Part shown: piece after piece, positions 20,765 through 33,254 of the stretch
How positions within the stretch are numbered: position 1 is the first letter of the stretch
Layout of the letters: every line of letters begins with the position of its first letter
Position numbers and translations under genes: made by a program
Assembly: GCA_029215795.1 (NCBI GenBank)
Contig: JARDYH010000007.1
Location: forward strand, 92,829,263-92,893,262
Direction: 5' to 3'
Length of the DNA stretch: 64,000 nt
Source: Anniella stebbinsi
Lineage: Eukaryota; Chordata; Lepidosauria; Squamata; Anniellidae
The notes under the pieces: model-generated
What the model saw: the letters and a program-made list of their open reading frames with translations, nothing else
The model's database searches: none
Told to the model about the DNA's origin: nothing

Positions 20765-21230
20765 GTTGCTTATTCGTTTAATTTCATTTATTTCTATACT
20801 GCCCAATAGCCAAAGCTCTCAGGGAGGTTTACAATGATTAAAAAACTTTAAAAATACAATATTATGCATAATATAAAAACAGTTTAGCTACAAACATAAA
20901 AACAGACAGCAGACAAATATACACACATACACATATATCCAAACAGTATCCCATGAATGACCTGATTAAAAAACTTTGGCTGCCAAATGCCTGGGAATAG
21001 AGGAAAGTTTTAACGTGCCACCATAAAGACAAAAATGTTGGCCCCAAGCAGGCCTTGTTGAGCAGTTTATTCCACAATTGGGGAGCTGCCACTGAGAAGG
21101 CCCTTTCTCTTGTTGCCACCCTCTAGGCCACCCTCTAGGCCACCCTCAGAGGGGAGGGCCTTAGATTGGGAAGGTTCATACCGGGATAGGCACTCCATCA
21201 GGTGTGGCTGTCATATAGTAGTAGAAATTG
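20765..21230 (-). mobile_element. Antisense L2 LINE 3' end
   Basis: The minus strand encodes ATRERAFSVAAPQLWNKLL, followed by HVKTFLYSQAFG, the C-terminal end of an L2-like ORF2. The same region is seen in sense at 32110-32260. The antisense 3' UTR ('ctatactgccc', 'gaggtttacaatg') lies at 20795-20840. 5'-truncated and no longer coding. Confidence 0.8.
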
Positions 21231-21574
21231 TAATATTTATATAATAATTTATAGATAGGTATCAAAAGAGCAGATTTTTCCCACAGAGACTTCAACCTAA
21301 ATTTTAGAAGTGGGGAAAACAAGAGGAGAGGAGAGGAGAAGCAAAGTCTTGGGAAAATATCTGTGAATGCAATTACACTTATTCTCTTTGTGTTTAGGGT
21401 GAGGTCTTAGTGCAATTATTTCATTTATAGCATTTCTAAATAGCTTTTTTTGTTAAAGTAATCAAAACAACAAATGGACAATTAAAAAACCTAATAAAGC
21501 AGAAGCAAAGGGGGCCAAGCAATATTAAAAACAAATTAAAATGCTTCCTTTCTGAAATATGTTTCTTTATACCA

Positions 21575-21700
21575 GCCTTTCCCAACCTGGTGCCACACAG
21601 ATGCGTTGACTACAACTCCCAACATTCCCTACTCAGGCTGACTGAGGGAGGCTGGGAGTTCCAGTCCAATACATCTGGAGGGCACCAGGTTGGACTATAT
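21575..21700. repeat. Short inverted-repeat element
   Basis: Hairpin with arms 'cccaacctggtgcc...tacaactccca' and 'tgggagttccagtcc...ggcaccaggttgg'. A partial relative is at 61185-61270. A non-autonomous DNA element is likely; ends were not fixed. Confidence 0.6.
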
Positions 21701-21832
21701 AAGCACTTAAATATGTTTTATTCCAAATTTGCCTCAGATTTCTCTTCAGGCAAAACTGGTGGCAACTCTGGGATGCTAAGGATGCCTGATGCCTTTGTTC
21801 CATGTTTGTAGCTGGTGGTCAAAGTGGAAACA

Positions 21833-23160
21833 TGATGTTGAACTAGATGGACCATTGTTCTGATCCAGCAGGTTGTTCTTATGATTTACACCCAGAGTCC
21901 CTCTCAGAAATTTTCCTGGTCTTCTCTGTGCACTTGGTGCTTTACTTGAAATCCCTTGGACATTTCGTCCAAGCGGGAACCAGTAAATTAGCTTCAAATT
22001 TTGCTTTAGGCAAAATTCCGTGCCAACTCTATAAAAATGCATCATGTTCTATAAACTGAGTGAACAGGCAAAGGGCCACCAACTGCCTTTTGAATAATAT
22101 TAGTTGGAAAGGACTGTACATTAGAAGATGGTAAAGTGCAGCTCAGATCCCCTGATGAGTAATATTGTGAACATCTCATCTTTAAAACTGGGGGGGGGGG
22201 GGGAATCCTAAATGTAGCCCATCTTGGGGCTCTCCTAGCTGAAATTTAGCATTTCAGCAAGTGCTTGTTTTATGGACTTATTACACCGGATGACTGAAAT
22301 GTTAATGTATTAAAATGGATCAGAGACGGTTAGTGATAAAAGCAAATTTAATCTCGGTCTGATCAGAGACTCTATGGTGGTGTCCCTAAAGTGTTCCACT
22401 TTCATTTAAAATGTGCTTTATAATATAAAAATATAAAACTTGATTTTGTGGACTATTTTTAATCTGACCTTTTTAAAATGATTGAAAATCTACTGTTGTC
22501 ATCCAAAGACATTAGCATTTAATCTTACACCATCAATATTCAAAATTAAAAGCAGTAAGGGGTGCATACACACAAAATATCATCCTTCACAAGGCAAACA
22601 TGTTGGCATGAGCTCAGTCTTGGGGAAAACAGGAACAAGGTTCCAACTTCCAGGTTTGTGTCAGTGCTGCTTGAATCACAGAGGTGCTCACTTTTACAAA
22701 AAAACATACCTTCTGCCTGTTTTTCAGTGCCCATTCTTGGTGCAATAAGTAGCTCCTTCCACCTTGGGACGTCATCCCTCTTGAAACAGTGTCAGTTCTG
22801 ACTGCACTTGAGAGTCTGGCCTGAAGACCTTGGGCTGACAGAATGAGGCAGGGTGGACACAGTGATGTTCCAGAGCAGTCCATCCACTGACAGGCAGTTG
22901 CGGCCTTGCAGCCTCATCACATAAGTGCTGGGACCGCTTGATGGATGAGGCCTACAGTGCTGGATGACTGTTGGGGAATGGGTGACAGATGGACCTGTCA
23001 GTCCTAAGGTGTCACCTGCTTTTCATGACAGAGATACGTGGCCGCCGGGCTGTGAAAACAAGCAGGTATCCCCATGACCTACAGACAACAATGCACACAG
23101 GCACACAGGCGTCTTATCCCTGAAAGGCATTTAAAAATCAAGGAAGAGGAGAGAAAGAAG
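21833..23160. other. Mostly unassigned non-coding stretch
   Basis: Contains a short CR1-like tail ('agatggacc...tgatccagcagg', 21845-21885) and a G run at 22190-22203. Overlapping short frames at 22482-22883 show no domain. Confidence 0.4.
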
Positions 23161-23174
23161 AGGGGATTTCATAT

Positions 23175-23494
23175 TAGGGTGACCAGATAAATTCCAGGTC
23201 AGGGCTCATGTAACTTTAACAGTTGTAGAGAAAAGGGAATTTCAGCCAATGTCATTTGTATGCAATTAGTTCCTGGTGATATTCCCTCTTCATCACAACT
23301 GTTAAAGTTGCAGGGGCCCTGCTTTCTTTTGTATATGGTCACTCTAGTATAGTGCCTGCAAATTTAACTGTTGTGATGAAGAGGAAATATCACCAGGAAC
23401 TAATTGCTTACAAATGACACTGGCTGAAATTCCCTTTTCTCTACAATTGTTAAAGTTACATGAGCCCTGACCTGGATTTTAGCTGGTCAGCCTA
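23175..23494. mobile_element. hAT-type MITE
   Basis: TAGGGTGACC family, first subfamily, like 3403-3723. Starts tagggtgacc and ends ggtcagccta. Flanking octamers tttcatat (23167-23174) and ttatatat (23495-23502) match at 6 of 8 bases, so the duplication has decayed or the site was AT-rich by chance. Confidence 0.8.
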
Positions 23495-24157
23495 TTATAT
23501 ATTGTACTAGATTATAAATCCAGCAGGGTCCAGGTCTCTACTCTGTATCATTGCAGCTAGTGCAGCTCTGCTAAATAAATAAATATGCATCGCAGCCTGG
23601 ACAGCATAATTTGGGAAGGTCGTTCGCCGTAGAGGGAGAAAACTCTCTCTTTCTCTCAGAATTCTAGAAAATGGGCTCCGCCTATGAAGTTGACTAGCAG
23701 TAGCTTAAGGATTGAGGAAGCACAGCACATCATGAACAGGGAATTCACTGCCACAAAATGTGCTGATGGCCACTGACAATAGGGTTAGAGAAATCCATGG
23801 AGGAAGATAGTCCTGTCAACATTTCTAGCTAAATGGAGACTACACAGGCCCTTTTTCCTTTTTCACCCAACCTGACGTGGCTGAGGAACAGTGGGCGGCT
23901 CACAGGAAGTGGAGAGGCATCCACCGAGATGCAACTGCACAGAGACCAAGCCTGTAGCGTAGCTCGCAGTGAGGTGGTAAACCTTCGTCTTGCCATTCAG
24001 ACTGAAGGCAGGACAGATCGGGAACTCAGAACTGGATTTGCCAAAATCTGCCAAATTTGCCACATGCCAGAAGGAACATGGCTTGTCATGGTTGTGCCAT
24101 TTGGAACCAGCTTCCAAAATTCTGAGCCAGTCATATTTCTCATGACATCACTGAAAA
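23495..24157. other. Unassigned; short CR1-like fragment
   Basis: About 23735-23830 ('ttcactgccacaaaatgtg...ccatggagga') resembles the dispersed CR1-like fragment at 15730-15840. The 112-codon frame at 23833-24171 has no recognised domain. Confidence 0.35.
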
Positions 24158-24242
24158 CCAGTGGAGGCTAGTAGCTCTGATGTCAGTGGGGCAGTGAATC
24201 TGTTCCAGGTTTCAGTCAGAACTCTAAAGGAGCGATCCAAGT
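24158..24242. repeat. Half of a hairpin MITE (GTGGAGGCTGGTGGC family)
   Basis: Left arm only ('cagtggaggctagtagctc...tcagtcagaactctaaagg'). Complete hairpin copy at 25655-25803. Confidence 0.55.
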
Positions 24243-24318
24243 TCTTTGGTCACAGATGACAGGGGTCCTAGGATATGTCATTTTCCAGGACATCTGAATC
24301 TTTCATATGGATATCAAG

Positions 24319-25253
24319 TAGGGATGTGCACTGGATCGGATCCGATCCACAATCTGAATCCGATCCAGGGGGAAATCGGATAAATTATCCGACTTCCAAT
24401 CTCACCGCTGGATCGGCCGATCCAATCCGAACCGATCCGAAAAGGTTCCGATCTGGTTCGGAAGGATCGGCAGATCAGCGGGCGCCCATTGGCGCCCACC
24501 GCTGCTTCCATTGGCGGGCACCAGTGGGCGCCCACCGATGGAAGTGGACAGCAGGGGGGGCTTCCCTAGCGGGGCTGTCCGCAGCGCGCTTACCTTCCAG
24601 GGATGTCCGCTCCCATCCAGTGCCGGCTGCTACTACGAGCGGGCTTCGCAGCCTGCTCCAGGGTGGCGCGCCGGGTGATGACATCACCCGGGCGTGACTC
24701 TCTGGAGTAGGCCGCGAAGCCCGCTCGCAGTAGCAGCCGGCGCCGGACGGGAGCGGACGTCCCTGGAAGGTAAGCAGGGAGGGGGGAGGGGGCGCGCGGC
24801 GCACTTACCTTCCAGGGACGTCCGCTCCCATCCGGCACCGGCTGCTACTGCGAGTGGGCTTCACGGCCTGCTCCAGGGTGGCACGCCCGCTCGCAGTAGC
24901 AGCCGGCGCCGGACGGGAGCGGACGTTCCTGTAAGGTAAGCAGTGGCAGGGGGTAGGGAGCGTGGGAGAGGGGGCTTACCTGCCGGGGCCGTCCACAGCG
25001 GATGGCCCCGGGGGGGAGGGAGTTAGGCTCACCCACCCTCTGCCATTTTTTCCTCATAGACTTGCATTGCAATGCAAGTCTATGGGGGGGGGGGGGGAAA
25101 TGGCAGCCATCCAAAAACATTTCAATTTTTGGATCGGGATCGGACTCGATCCGGTCTGGGGGGGGCTCTGATTTTGTCCGATCCGATCCGTGACAAAATT
25201 GGAGGTCCCGATCCAGGTCCCGATCCGATCCAGGGGGTCCGTGCACACCCCTA
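24319..25253. mobile_element. hAT-like GATCGG-rich element, short form
   Basis: A 935-bp element starting tagggatgtgcac and ending gtgcacacccct+a, with perfect 8-bp duplication atatcaag (24311-24318, 25254-25261). GATCGG arrays at both ends, the 30-bp palindrome at 25055-25084, and one and a half degenerate GC-rich palindromic modules with gggtgatgacatcaccc and outward AGGTAAG. Core sequence differs from the 242-bp units but has the same plan. Confidence 0.9.
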
Positions 25254-25654
25254 ATATCAAGCACCCTAGAAACCACAAGTCCCAAGGGCCCTTGCATCTG
25301 AGACTCTGCTGAGCAGGTTCACAACAACATCCAAGGGGACAGGAGCCCTGGAATACTGTATGTAATTTCTAGGGTGCTGGAGGTTCAAACTACATTTCCC
25401 ATGGCCTGCAGCATGCCAGATGCTGCCATTGCAGCATTTAAGGTACCAGGGAGGTGAGAATCAGCTCATTTTACATTCTGAGTCAAAGAATAACCATTAG
25501 GTACATGCTACTAAATTTGTAATGCCGTCAAGTACTTGAGCTGGAAAAGTTCATATTCCAAGCTGGGTAATTATGAATTTTGACAAGATCATTACAGGTG
25601 AAGGCTCTGACAAGATTCTTACACATTGAAAACTAGAAAGTGAGACCCTAAAAG

Positions 25655-25803
25655 CAGTGGAAGCTGGTGGCTCCGATGTCAGTGGTGCAATGAATCAGCT
25701 CCGGATTTCAGTAAGAACTCTAACTAACCTTGGATAAAGCTCCTTTAGAGTTCTGACTGAAATCCAGAGCAGGTTAACTGCCCCTCTGGCATTGAAACCA
25801 CCT
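25655..25803. mobile_element. Hairpin MITE (GTGGAGGCTGGTGGC family)
   Basis: Near-complete hairpin of about 150 bp. The left arm reads 'ggtggctccgatgtcag...ggatttcagtaagaactc' and the right arm 'gagttctgactgaaatcc...gaaaccacc'. Copies also at 24158 and, split, at 48570/49989. Confidence 0.6.
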
Positions 25804-26898
25804 AAAACCCTTCTCCTTGACATTGAGTTTTCTGTGTGGAGAGATATTCTGACCCTATGCTACTGAATGTGAGTAGAAAGTCTTTGCACACCTCCCGGTT
25901 CAGCACAGGAATGTCTTTAGAAGAGCCTGCACAATATTGAAGGTGGGGCTTGTAAAGGAAGAAGGCCCTAGGGCGATCTCCTACTAGGAGTGTGCAGGAC
26001 TTAGAGACACAAACTTACTTGCGATGTACGCCTTTATTAGTATAAGAGCAGGTCAAGCGGTCTACAAACGTTTCCATTTCCAGCAAGGCCCCCAGCATAT
26101 CATACAGAGACAGTTTTCCAGTTACCCCAGCCGGGCTAACTCATCTTTCCCTCCCGTCACCAAGCACCTCGGGCTCTCCCCACCCTGGGCTTTTATTTCC
26201 CCGCCTTCAAATGTTCCTCTTTCAGATCGCCCCCCTTCATGGCCAGATCTGTCCTCGCCATCTATCTCTCCACAGGTAGTAGAGCCAGGGCCCTTTGTCT
26301 TGCTAATCGCTCTACTGCTAACTCAAAGAAACCTTTACTATGCACATGTTCCCTCCCTGCTCTCCACTGCCCCACCCTCTATTTGACCTCCTTTACAGGG
26401 CTTGCTTGTGCCCCCGCCCCCAACACACACACACACAGTGTTACTATCTGGAGGACCATTCAGTCATGTGAGCAATCTGACATAGTACAGTCCAGATAGC
26501 GATTGATCACCTCAGTAGGGCGGCCACTTAAGAACCACCTAATAAGAAGTAATGCATCACCAAAAAGAGGACAAAAGAGGGTACCGATTTCCATTAGAAA
26601 TAATTATTGTAATTTAAATAGAAATACTGTGATCAAGTGACCCGTGTGCCTGCCTGTTCAGTCTGCTGTCCAGGTGCTAGCTGGTGATGAGCAACAGACT
26701 CGGCTTTTATCTTTAAACTGGGCACATGTCCACCCAGAGGACACATGCCCACCCAGTGATAACTAGGCCTACACATTGCATGGTTCCTCACAGCCTTGGG
26801 TACTGTGCACCAGCATTTAAGGCCTAATGGTGGCTCTCTGCTACCAGTGACATTGGGTGGGAAGTGGAGAAGAGCAGCAGGGGTGTGCGTCATTTCAT
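25804..26898. other. Unassigned; possible antisense LTR-like part
   Basis: About 25998-26510 has an antisense AATAAA (plus tttatt near 26033) and a pyrimidine-rich tract, which could be a minus-strand LTR, but no terminal repeats or duplication were found. A short CA repeat lies at 26424-26437. Confidence 0.2.
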
Positions 26899-27321
26899 TA
26901 GGGTGTGCACCCAGGGATTTTTTTTTTAAGGTTAACATCAATTGAATATTCAATCATAAGTGCATTATTTTTATTGCACTGATGCCCTCCTCCTGACTTG
27001 CCTGACTGCAGGAGGGCCGTTGCAGGTGAGGGAATGGGGAATGAGGATATGCTCCTCAAGCCCCAGCATTGTTGGGGCTTACAAGGTGATATTAGCCTTC
27101 GGGGGTCCTCCTTCAGGCCCCTCTGAAGCGCTGCTCCTGGTAGAGAGGTTCCCAGCAGAACAATTCCTTTTTATTCCTGCTGCCAGGGAGCTGGAGGACC
27201 ATTCCCACTGCTTCTGGATCCCCTCTGGATCCCTACTCAATGGCCCCCTCAATTTGGTGTGTATTGCTTGAGATATTAGGGTGTGCCTAGGCACACCCGG
27301 CACACCCCTTGTGCACACCTA
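26899..27321. repeat. Possible hAT-like element
   Basis: Ends tagggtgtgcac and gtgcacaccta are inverted, and internal 'ggtgtgcctaggcacacc' is palindromic. The flanking octamers do not match, so the boundaries are provisional. Confidence 0.35.
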
Positions 27322-28084
27322 TAGTGTGTGTGCAGATATAATAGCAGGCAGAGTCTGTTTTGATCTGGGCCCAAATTTCAGAGGAGCTTGGGCTAAGTTT
27401 GTAATGGGCTTGGGTCGGGCTAGCTTGAACTGGAGAAGTTAGTTTTTGAACCCCATAATTCCAAAGTTCAGTAGCTCACCCTGCTTTTGTCCCAACAGTC
27501 ATCTCATGACAAACAGGTTTAGTAGGTTTTGGATGCCATTAAAAAGAACTGTGGAGCAGAAGTGAAAGCGTAATAAGTGGATACACCCTCTGCAGTGATC
27601 CTACTTCAACTCTGAAATAAAACTATTGCCCATTTCCCTCATCCTGAAAGAGATATGAAACCAAGCACAGACAGGAAAGGAGGCACCCATAAACCTTGGC
27701 TCACATCATGTCGCCGAAGCCGTAGATTGTGTGAGATGCTTTGATCCTCAGAAGTGAAGAGATCCATGTAATTAAGGTACCTTTAATGTTGGGTCATGTT
27801 CTTGTCATGGCAACCCTTTCTGTGTATCTTCAGAGAACCCAGAGGATTCAAACCAACATGCTGTCCCTCAGCTCTCATCCTCTCAAGATCACATCCCAAA
27901 GCTCATCATTCTCTGATTGCTGGGAACATTAACGAGTTTTCTCACCAAAAGAAGTTAATTAAGGTGTTGCTGTTTGTACTCCACAGGACAGAGTGCTCAA
28001 GAAACAGCAATTATACTAAGTGCATCTGCAGCCCATTTGGAAACATGTAAGTAATGTAGGAATACTTTTGATAAAATACCAGTA

Positions 28085-28438
28085 CCCAGGACAATAATAA
28101 TACCAATGGCATGTTGTGGCACCCCGGCTGTGGAATGCCCTCTCCCTGGAGGCCCAACTGGCACTGGCACAGTGGCTTCATTTCAGCACCAGGTTAAGAC
28201 ATGGCTTTTTAATAAAGCCTTTAATGGCTAAATCCACCAGCCTCCACACCGTCTTGTTTTAAATGGAATTTACTGTTTTAAAATTTCGTATTGGTTTTAA
28301 TATATTAATGGTTTAATTTGTTTTAGAATTGTATATTTATTCTATTTTATATGTATGATTTTCCTGTATGCCGCCCTGAGATCCTTGTGATATACGGCAG
28401 AATATAAATGTTTTAATAAATAATAAATAAATAAATGA
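28085..28438 (+). repeat. L2-like LINE 3' end
   Basis: 'ctgtggaatgccctctccctgg' and 'caccaggttaagacatgg' correspond to the C-terminal L2 region, then a 3' UTR with 'tgccgccctgagatcc' and an AAATAAATAAATG tail. No intact frame. Confidence 0.65.
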
Positions 28439-28689
28439 TAAACTAGAAGCAGGCAATTTGAAATGGAATTAATGAAACAATGGTATGTCCATAAACTTGC
28501 CATTACGGGCATAATTGTCGGGGGGGGGGGGAGTTGCAATGTACCATGGCATGTATGAAATGTAATCGCAACCTCTTCTGAGGTATTGGAAGGATATCAG
28601 AAGAAATATATGAAACTGCCAAATAACAAGTCAGAACACCCAGGCCATCATCTCTCCTGATCCAGGCAACCTAAGTGCCAACAATATGG

Positions 28690-28805
28690 CCTTCAGGAAA
28701 AGGACTTTCCCAGTTCTGCTACCTGAATTCGTTGGGGTGAAATTGAACCTGGGATGTTCTATGTACAACGCATATGCTCTATCATTCATCTACAGCCCTC
28801 CTTTC
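28690..28805 (-). repeat. Antisense tRNA-like SINE fragment
   Basis: 'gaacctgggatgttctatg...gctctatcattcatctaca' is the reverse of a tRNA-like head. Sense copies of this second SINE family are at 42650-42830 and 48386-48569. Confidence 0.5.
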
Positions 28806-29572
28806 AGCATCCATTTCATTTCATCTTATCAGCAAGGCTCCTCTTTCTTGGTCCAATCAAGGAGGTCCCTACATAGGTTTAAAAACAGACTCATTCTCAC
28901 CTGGCATGGTTCTCTGTCCCTCTCTAATAGCTGTGTTGGGTGCAGTTGCTAATATGATTGCTAGTGCCCCCCGTACCGAGGGTGGAAAACTTCTAGTGAC
29001 TGAGGAAATAGAACAGAGGAGTATGGGATGTATTTGCAAGTTCACACTCATGTATGAGGAAAACCAATTAAGTTAAGACAAAGAGGGTGTGTGTGGCTTC
29101 TGCTATGGAGTAAGCGGTGGAGTTTTTTAGACCTCCCAGAATGGAAAAAGGAAAAGGAAAAATCCCTATCTTCATAATGAATGGACTGTAAGTTAAAAAC
29201 TAAATTTGTGTATGTGAAGCATAGCAGTACAGGAATGTGGTGGGAGATTAAGTGAAAACAGCGTATAACAGCTCTGATTAACCCCGGAAGAATTTGGGCT
29301 GGATGCCAGCTGCTTCGAGGCTCAGTAAAGTATTTTTGAAAACATATCTGCCTTAGTGTTGTCCTAAAAAATAATAAAATAAAAGGGATATTATGGACTT
29401 TAAGAACTGATATATGAAAGAAGGAAAAGAGTTAAAATAAAAACTGAGACTGAGCGACAGAAGGCTCCGGAGTAACTGGCTGGATGCCAGATGCATAGAG
29501 ATCACAGAGGAAGAAGTAATTCTCCTCCTAAGTGGGCAAGGAGGGCTAAAATACACCCTTCTGATAAAAAAA

Positions 29573-30293
29573 TTGGCACATTTGACAAGAACGGTGTCAG
29601 AAGAAGTAATCATGAAAGGGGAAGGAAAAGGAGAGAACAAAGCAGGCCCGTCTCAAACCGGAAGTGGTAATCATAAAACTGGAACTAAGCCAGGAGCCAT
29701 TCCTAAGGGAACCAAACCACAGGAATGTCAACAAATGTCTTCAGCGGAGTTACTAGCAAATATCCAAACTATGATGGACAATAGCTTAGACAATAGCAGA
29801 AGGGAGAAATCATGAAAGAAGTTAAAGCAGAAATTTATAAATCTCAGTTGGAATTACAGGCAAGCCTTCAAGCTGTTAATGCCAAACTGTCATCACTGGA
29901 ACAACAAACTGAACAGAACAAAGAAAAAAATAAAGAACAAGATATTAAAATTCAAGAAATGGATTTACGTCTAATTTCTATTGAGGACAGAGATCGAAGA
30001 TTACATATTCAAATCAGATTCTTCCAGAAATAGCAGGTGGAAAATCCAAAGATTTTGAGAGATAAGATAATGGAATGGATCAAGGAGATGGACCCCAAAC
30101 AGCTTGGGAAGATGCTGATATTGAAAGGATCCACAGAGTTGGATATAAGAAAAGGGGGATGTTCCCAAGGGACATAATTGTAAAATTTGCGAATTACTAT
30201 AAAAAAGAAAAATTGATGCAAGCAATTAGACTGATATTCCAATCAACGCCGATACAAGTTTATAATGATCTTTGTTCTCAAATGATCCAATAG
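29573..30293 (+). pseudogene. L1 ORF1, RNA-binding protein, broken
   Basis: L1 ORF1 proteins are trimeric RNA-binding chaperones. Three successive frames give a basic N-terminus (GEGKGENKAG), a heptad-rich coiled coil (LQASLQAVNAKLSSLEQQT, then KEKNKEQDIKIQEMDLRL), and a C-terminal part with ERIHRVGYKKRGMFPRDIIV and KFANYYKKEKLMQA, resembling the RRM/CTD of L1 ORF1. Frame changes occur near 29812 and 30033. The 5' position and the downstream L1 ORF2 support the call. Confidence 0.7.
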
Positions 30294-30735
30294 AGGAAAA
30301 GTGTGAAGTTGTGGACAACAACCCTGTGGAAGAATGCAATTGTTTACAGCTGGGGATACCCAGTATTTCTGAGATTTGTGTGGCACGGGAAACAACATAG
30401 AATAACATAGTGTGAGCAAGGGATGGAGTTACTGGGGAAGCTGGGCTTGATGGAGAAAGATACCGATGGAAGGCAAGAACAAGAAGCAGAAGATTAAGGG
30501 GCAGAAGGAGGCAGTCTGTGACTGAGTTTTGGATTAAAAAGGGATAGAAGAAGAGAATTAAAGGGAGGAGAGGATCTACTGTGGCTCCAGGGTGGTGAAG
30601 TCGCCTCCCCCCCCCCGTATGGTCCTAAAAAGGGAATAAGGGAGCCATTGCCCAGGAATTGTGGGAGGGGGTGGGAGGGAGGGGGTGTAAATGTAACACA
30701 AAAGGAGACCTACAAAGAGAACTAAGGTTGGAAAG

Positions 30736-30857
30736 ATGGAAAATAAATTAAGAATTGTAACTTTAAATGCTAAAGGGCTGGGAAATGTTGTTAAAAGGAA
30801 GAGGTTCGAAGCAATGTTAAATAAAGAAAAAGCAGATATAATGTTTTTACAAGAGGC
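30736..30857 (+). pseudogene. L1 ORF2, 5' end of endonuclease
   Basis: Begins MENKLRIVTLNAKGLGNVVK, then RKRFEAMLNKEKADIMFLQE, the start of the APE-type endonuclease with its conserved N and the E of the catalytic pair. It is interrupted after FLQE by a partial duplication and the L2 insertion. The reading frame resumes at about 32475 with THQSKDG. Confidence 0.85.
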
Positions 30858-30881
30858 GGCAGATATGTTTTTACAAGAGGC

Positions 30882-32474
30882 AGCAGTGAGACCACTCCTA
30901 AAGAACTCTTCCCTGGACCCTGAAAATCTTAATAACTATAGGCCAGTAGCAAATGTTCCATTCCTGGGCAAGGTCCTGGAGCGGGTGGTTGCAGGCCAAC
31001 TCCAGACATTCTTGGATGAGACTGATTATCTGGATCAATTTCAGTCGGGTTTCAGGCCTGGTTTTGGTACAGAAACAGCCTTGGTCACCCTGTATGATGA
31101 CCTATGTCGGGAGAAAGACAGGGGGAGTGTGACTCTGTTGATTCTCCTTGATCTCTCAGCGGCTTTCGATACCATCGACCATGGTATCCTTCTGGGACGA
31201 CTGGCTGAGTTGGGAGTGGGAGGCACTGCATTGCAGTGGTTCCGCTCCTACTTGAGGGGTCGGCTCCAGAAGGTGGTGCTTGGGGAACATTGCTCGGCCC
31301 CGTGGATTCTCCAGTATGGAATTCCGCAGGGGTCAGTTTTGTTCCCCATGCTGTTCAACATCTACATGAAACCGTTGAGTGCAGTCATCCGGAGTTTTGG
31401 AGTGCGTTGTCATCAGTACGCTGATGACACGCAGCTCTATTTCTCCTTTTCATCTTCATCAGGTGAGGCTGTGGATGTGCTGAACCAGTGCCTGGCTGCG
31501 ACAATGGACTGGATGAAGGCTAATAAACTGAAACTCAATCCAGACAAGACTGAGACGCTGTTAGTGGGTGGTTCCGCTGACTGGATGGAGGGTCTTCAAC
31601 CTGTTCTGGATGGGGTTGCACTCCCCTTGAAGGAGTGGGTTCGTAGCTTGGGGGTTCTCCTAGAACCATCTCTGTCACTTGAGACGCAGGTGGCCTCAGT
31701 GGCACGGAGTGCCTTCTACCAACTTTGGTTGGTGGCCCAGCTACATCCCTATCTGGACAGGGATAACCTGGCTTCAGTTGTCCATGCTCTGGTAACCTCC
31801 AAATTAGATTACTGCAATGCACTCTACGTGGGGCTGCCTTTGAAGGTGGTTCAGAAGCTGCAGCTTGTGCAAATTGCAGTGGTCAGATTGATAACTGGAA
31901 CCAGTAGGTTCGAACATATAAGACCTACTCTGGCCCGCTTGCATTGGCTGCCTGTATGTTTCCGAGCCCGATTCAAGGTGCTGGTTTTAACCTATAAAGC
32001 CTTACACGGCTTGGGACCACAATACCTGATGGAACGCCTTTCCCGACATGAACCTACCCGAACACTACGTTCAGCATCTAAGGCCCTCCTCCGAGTGCCT
32101 CCTCCGAGGGAAGCTCGGAGTTCGGCAACAAGAGAGAGGGCCTTCTCTGTGGTGGCTCCCCAATTGTGGAACAATCTCCCCGATGAGGCCCGCCTGGCGC
32201 CAACATTGTTATCTTTTCGGCGCCAGGTCAAGACTTTCCTCTTCTCTCAGGCATTTGGCAATATCTGAAGAGCCTGGGTTTGTTTTGTTTTGTTTTGTTT
32301 TTGTAGCTTTTTGAAGTGTTGAAGTGGTTTTTAAATGTACAGATTGTGTGTATGTTGTATGTTTTTGCTGTTTTAATTTTTGTATATTGTTTTTAATTGT
32401 TTTTAATCCTATGTAAACTGCCCAGAGAGTTTCGGCTATGGGGCGGTATACAAATGTAATAAATAAATAAATAA
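30882..32474 (+). mobile_element. 5'-truncated L2 LINE inserted in L1 ORF2
   Basis: Lacks the endonuclease and starts within the RT domain. A single open frame from L1's ATG through the L2 end gives a 510-codon fusion (30736-32268). RT motifs in order are NNYRPVANVPFLGKVLERV, DLSAAFDTIDH, GIPQGSVLFPMLF, YADD at residues 228-231 of the fusion, and LNPDKTETLLVGG. The C-terminus is APQLWNNLPDEARLAPTLL...FLFSQAFG. The 3' UTR ends with AATAAATAAATAA. The frame is intact, so the copy is young, but with no 5' half it cannot move. Confidence 0.9.
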
Positions 32475-33254
32475 GAAACTCATCAATCGAAAGATGGAGT
32501 AAATGAGCTTAAAATGAGGGATTGGGGCATATATAAGAAGGCATTTGGGACTTCTAAAGCGAGAGGAGTAGCGATAAAAATTTCTAAAAAATGTGGTCTC
32601 AACATAGTAAAAGTAAAGAAGGATGATATGGGAAGATTTGTAATAATATATAGTACTGTAGAGGAAGAGGAATATGTACTGATTAATGTTTATGCTCCAA
32701 ATGAAAATCAGATGGAATTTTATGATAAAGTGTTTAAAGCTATGGGAAATATGGGGAAAGCGAATATTGTAATGGCTGGAGACTTTAATATGGTGGTGGA
32801 TAAATTGAAGGATAAAAGTAATACATTGAGAACTTTAAAAGGTAGTGGTAAAACTGGTTTAAGTAAAGTAATGGATGAAAAAGAATTAGTAGATGTCTGG
32901 AGGTTAATAAAAGGGGAAGAAAGGAAGTACACCTTTTATTCACCAAAATATAAGAGTTATTCTAGGATTGATTATATTTTTGTGTCAAAGAATTTGATTT
33001 CTAAGATTATAGAGTGTGAAATAGGAGTTATTAAAGTCACAAATCATGCATTATTAAGTATGGATATTAAAATGAAGAAAGATTATAGAGAAGCAAAAAG
33101 GTGGAGAATGGATACAAAGATTTTAAACTATAAAAACATTGTTGAGAAAATGAAAAAAGAAATACAGACAATATGGGAAATTAATGAAATGGCAAAACTC
33201 TCAAGTGATAGTATGGGACACAATGAAAGCAGTAGTAAGAGGAATATGTATTAG
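32475..33254 (+). pseudogene. L1 ORF2, endonuclease domain remainder
   Basis: Continues the APE endonuclease: THQSKDGVNELKMRDWG, GVAIKISKKCG, VLINVYAPN, IVMAGDFNMV (the GDFN box) and SRIDYIFVSKNL. The final SDH box appears changed (VTNHALLSMDI), which would remove a catalytic Asp. A stop and frame change follow at 33254. Confidence 0.85.

Noticed and set aside
23833..24171. 112-codon plus-strand frame
   Set aside because: No recognisable domain or splice context, and it ends inside a MITE arm.
26899..27321. A seventh member of the TAGGGRTGTGCAC family
   Set aside because: The ends are similar, but there is no GATCGG array and the flanking octamers do not match, so it is kept only as a possible separate element.
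30736..32268. A 510-codon intact gene
   Set aside because: It is a chance fusion of the L1 ORF2 start with an inserted L2 RT, not a host gene.
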